Both the position numbers and the translations under genes were made by a program. The notes under the pieces were generated by a model. That model made no database searches, had not been told where the DNA came from, and saw nothing but the letters and a program-made list of their open reading frames with translations. DNA of 64,000 bases, from assembly GCF_005670685.2 (NCBI RefSeq), contig NZ_CP062008.1, positions 4,340,001 through 4,404,000 on the forward strand, read 5' to 3'. Origin of the DNA: Mycolicibacterium mucogenicum DSM 44124 (lineage in GTDB: Bacteria > Actinomycetota > Actinomycetes > Mycobacteriales > Mycobacteriaceae). Shown here piece after piece: positions 62,637 to 64,000 of this stretch. Position 1 is the first letter of the stretch. Every line of letters starts with the position of its first letter.

Positions 62637-63927
62637 TCGGCACGTGTCGTCCCCCTCCCAACTGCCGCCCATCCCGGCGGACGCACCGTTGCGGAAGGTG
62701 ATCGAGGACCGGATCGACGAGATCGCCACGACGCTGCTCCACGAGGCGGTCCAATCCATCGAGTGGCCATCCCCCATGCCCCTCGAGCATTTCGACGGCG
62801 AGGTCACCCCGTACATCATCAGCGGATTTCTGTACGGGCTTGACCTGATCACCGAAGGGCGCAGGGTGACGCGTGCCGAGGCGGCCACCTTTGTCCTGCC
62901 GGTCGCAGAACGGCACGCCGAAGACGGGATTCCACTGCCGTTCCTGTTCACCGCACTGCACGCGGGCGTCCGCAAGCTGTGGGAGATCGTGCTGGAATCG
63001 GCCACCGAGGGCGACTCGGAAACCATCGCCGCGCTGGGCATCTACCTCGCCGACCTCACCGGGACCATCAGCGTGCTGCTGACCGAGGTCTACCAGGACT
63101 CGGATTTTGCGCTGCGGGCCACCACTCGCCGGCAGTTGAGCGCCGTCTGCGCCGGCCTCATCGACGGCGACCCCGGCGTCGACGTGATCGCCAAGCAGGT
63201 CGGCATCAAGCTCAGCGATCACTACGACGTGTTGGCGATCCGGGTGGACGTCGACGAACCGCGTACCACCCATGAGACATTGGCGGCGCGCCGGCGGTTA
63301 CGGCTGGCCAACCAAGTGTTCTACGGGCGCGGCGCCGGTGAAATCCTCAACACGTTCGACGGCCACACGGGCGTCATCTTGCTGCCCGCACCCATCGTGG
63401 AACCGCGCGACGACTCGGCCATCGCCAGCCACCTCAGCACGCTGATCGCCGCGCTCAGCGAGCGACTCGATGGCGCGATCTACGCCGCATATCATCCCGA
63501 CGCCACATTGGCCGCCATTCCCGCGGCGGTCTCGGAAGCCGACGAAATCACCCGCCTGGCAAGGCAACTGAAACGGGAACCTGGCATCTATCAACTGGCC
63601 GATGTCCTTTTCGAGTACCAGTCGACGCGCCCGGGGCCGGCGCGTGACCTGCTCGCCCGCCACATCGCGCCGCTGAGGGATCACCCAGGGTTACTCCAGG
63701 CGCTCCAAGCGCACCTACAGCACGGTGCTGACCGGAAGGCCGCCGCGGCAGAGCTTTTCATTCATCCGAACACCCTGACCTACCGCTTGCGGCGCATCCA
63801 GGACATCACCGGATACGACCCCACCGATCCCCATCAATCACGATTGCTCGCCGCGGCGATGACCATCTACGCCATCGACCATGCGGGTACGGCGGTCGCC
63901 GCCATGGCCCCCGGCGATCCCGACTAG
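62626..63927 (+). CDS. PucR/CdaR-family transcriptional regulator
   Basis: A 433-residue regulator with the helix-turn-helix near the C-terminus: RKAAAAELFIHPNTLTYRLRRIQDITGYDPTDPHQSRLLAAAMTIY (quoted in parts). The N-terminal half resembles CdaR-like sensor regions, with LPVAERHAEDGIPLPFLFTALHAGVRKL. ATG at 62626 is used; GTG at 62647 is an alternative, and neither has a clear ribosome-binding site. A palindrome TTGTGATGGATCACAA overlaps the ATG, which would make autoregulation possible. It follows the permease and its terminator, so it is likely independently transcribed. Its target is probably the permease or the alcohol block. Confidence 0.8.
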   Translation: MDHNRHVSSPSQLPPIPADAPLRKVIEDRIDEIATTLLHEAVQSIEWPSPMPLEHFDGEVTPYIISGFLYGLDLITEGRRVTRAEAATFVLPVAERHAEDGIPLPFLFTALHAGVRKLWEIVLESATEGDSETIAALGIYLADLTGTISVLLTEVYQDSDFALRATTRRQLSAVCAGLIDGDPGVDVIAKQVGIKLSDHYDVLAIRVDVDEPRTTHETLAARRRLRLANQVFYGRGAGEILNTFDGHTGVILLPAPIVEPRDDSAIASHLSTLIAALSERLDGAIYAAYHPDATLAAIPAAVSEADEITRLARQLKREPGIYQLADVLFEYQSTRPGPARDLLARHIAPLRDHPGLLQALQAHLQHGADRKAAAAELFIHPNTLTYRLRRIQDITGYDPTDPHQSRLLAAAMTIYAIDHAGTAVAAMAPGDPD

Positions 63928-64000
63928 CTGTACTGACCTGAGAGGTTAGGTACGCGGCTGGCGGGTGGTTGACCTTTGAGTGCTGTGTGGCCGCGATGGT
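63928..64000. other. Right edge of the window, no gene recognised
   Basis: A small inverted repeat ACCT-GAG-AGGT lies at 63936-63946, and TTGACC follows at about 63970. These could be the start of a promoter region or of a further mobile element, but the window ends too soon to tell. Confidence 0.3.

Overview
The window is about 64 kb of high-GC actinobacterial DNA, almost certainly a rapidly growing Mycobacterium/Mycolicibacterium. The main reason is gene order that I remember from M. tuberculosis and M. smegmatis: yhjD-like/trpS ... xthA/icd2/metY/metX/methyltransferase; then folD/DUF3017, an old-yellow-enzyme reductase, the mfp block (mfpA with its GTPase, DUF742, roadblock and sensor-kinase partners), the spoU-type methyltransferase, a nitroreductase and dnaE2. 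Mycobacterial hallmarks include an NDMA-dependent alcohol dehydrogenase, a SAM-IV riboswitch, an Eis-type acetyltransferase and an SOS box before dnaE2. Names rest on protein motifs and remembered synteny; no database search was run.

Layout. 1-8.3 kb: end of an Lgt-like gene; a Baeyer-Villiger monooxygenase / hydrolase / NDMA-alcohol dehydrogenase operon divergent from a PucR-type regulator; an OmpR-type two-component system divergent from a DM13 lipoprotein / DoxX / secreted peptide operon. 8.3-11.3 kb: NmrA-type protein and MarR regulator with matching operators, then an MpaB-like oxygenase. 11.3-24.7 kb: yhjD-like and trpS, then an accessory block with a complete non-PTS N-acetylglucosamine pathway (GntR regulator, MFS porter, kinase, SIS deaminase, NagA), a MarR/DinB-like pair, a 7Fe ferredoxin and a 1.1-kilo-residue cyclase-ATPase-LuxR regulator. 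23.9-30.8 kb: xthA, icd2, SAM-IV riboswitch, metY, metX and a methyltransferase. 30.8-36.9 kb: small regulator/enzyme pairs (HxlR/NTF2, TetR/FAD monooxygenase), DoxX, DUF3017-folD, OYE reductase. 37-48.8 kb: FHA-ABC transporter, mfpA and its partner operon (split by a secreted DUF1906 gene), TetR, TrmL, nitroreductase, succinate-semialdehyde dehydrogenase. 49-55.7 kb: dnaE2, a complete IS481-family element with a 15-bp target duplication inserted just upstream of the dnaE2 SOS box, a BlaI-type repressor and eis. 55.8-64 kb: DUF2784 protein, then an alcohol-utilisation block (iron alcohol dehydrogenase, GAF-histidine kinase, NarL-type regulator resembling MnoSR, zinc alcohol dehydrogenase, short-chain fatty-acid permease, PucR-type regulator) whose two ends carry the same palindromic operator.

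The most interesting material is regulatory. There are clear, unusually clean palindromes in front of most regulator/enzyme pairs, a shared operator joining the two ends of the alcohol block, an apparent bidirectional leaderless promoter that separates mfpA from its partner operon, and a recent-looking transposon insertion beside the mutasome polymerase gene. No tRNA, rRNA or CRISPR array was seen.
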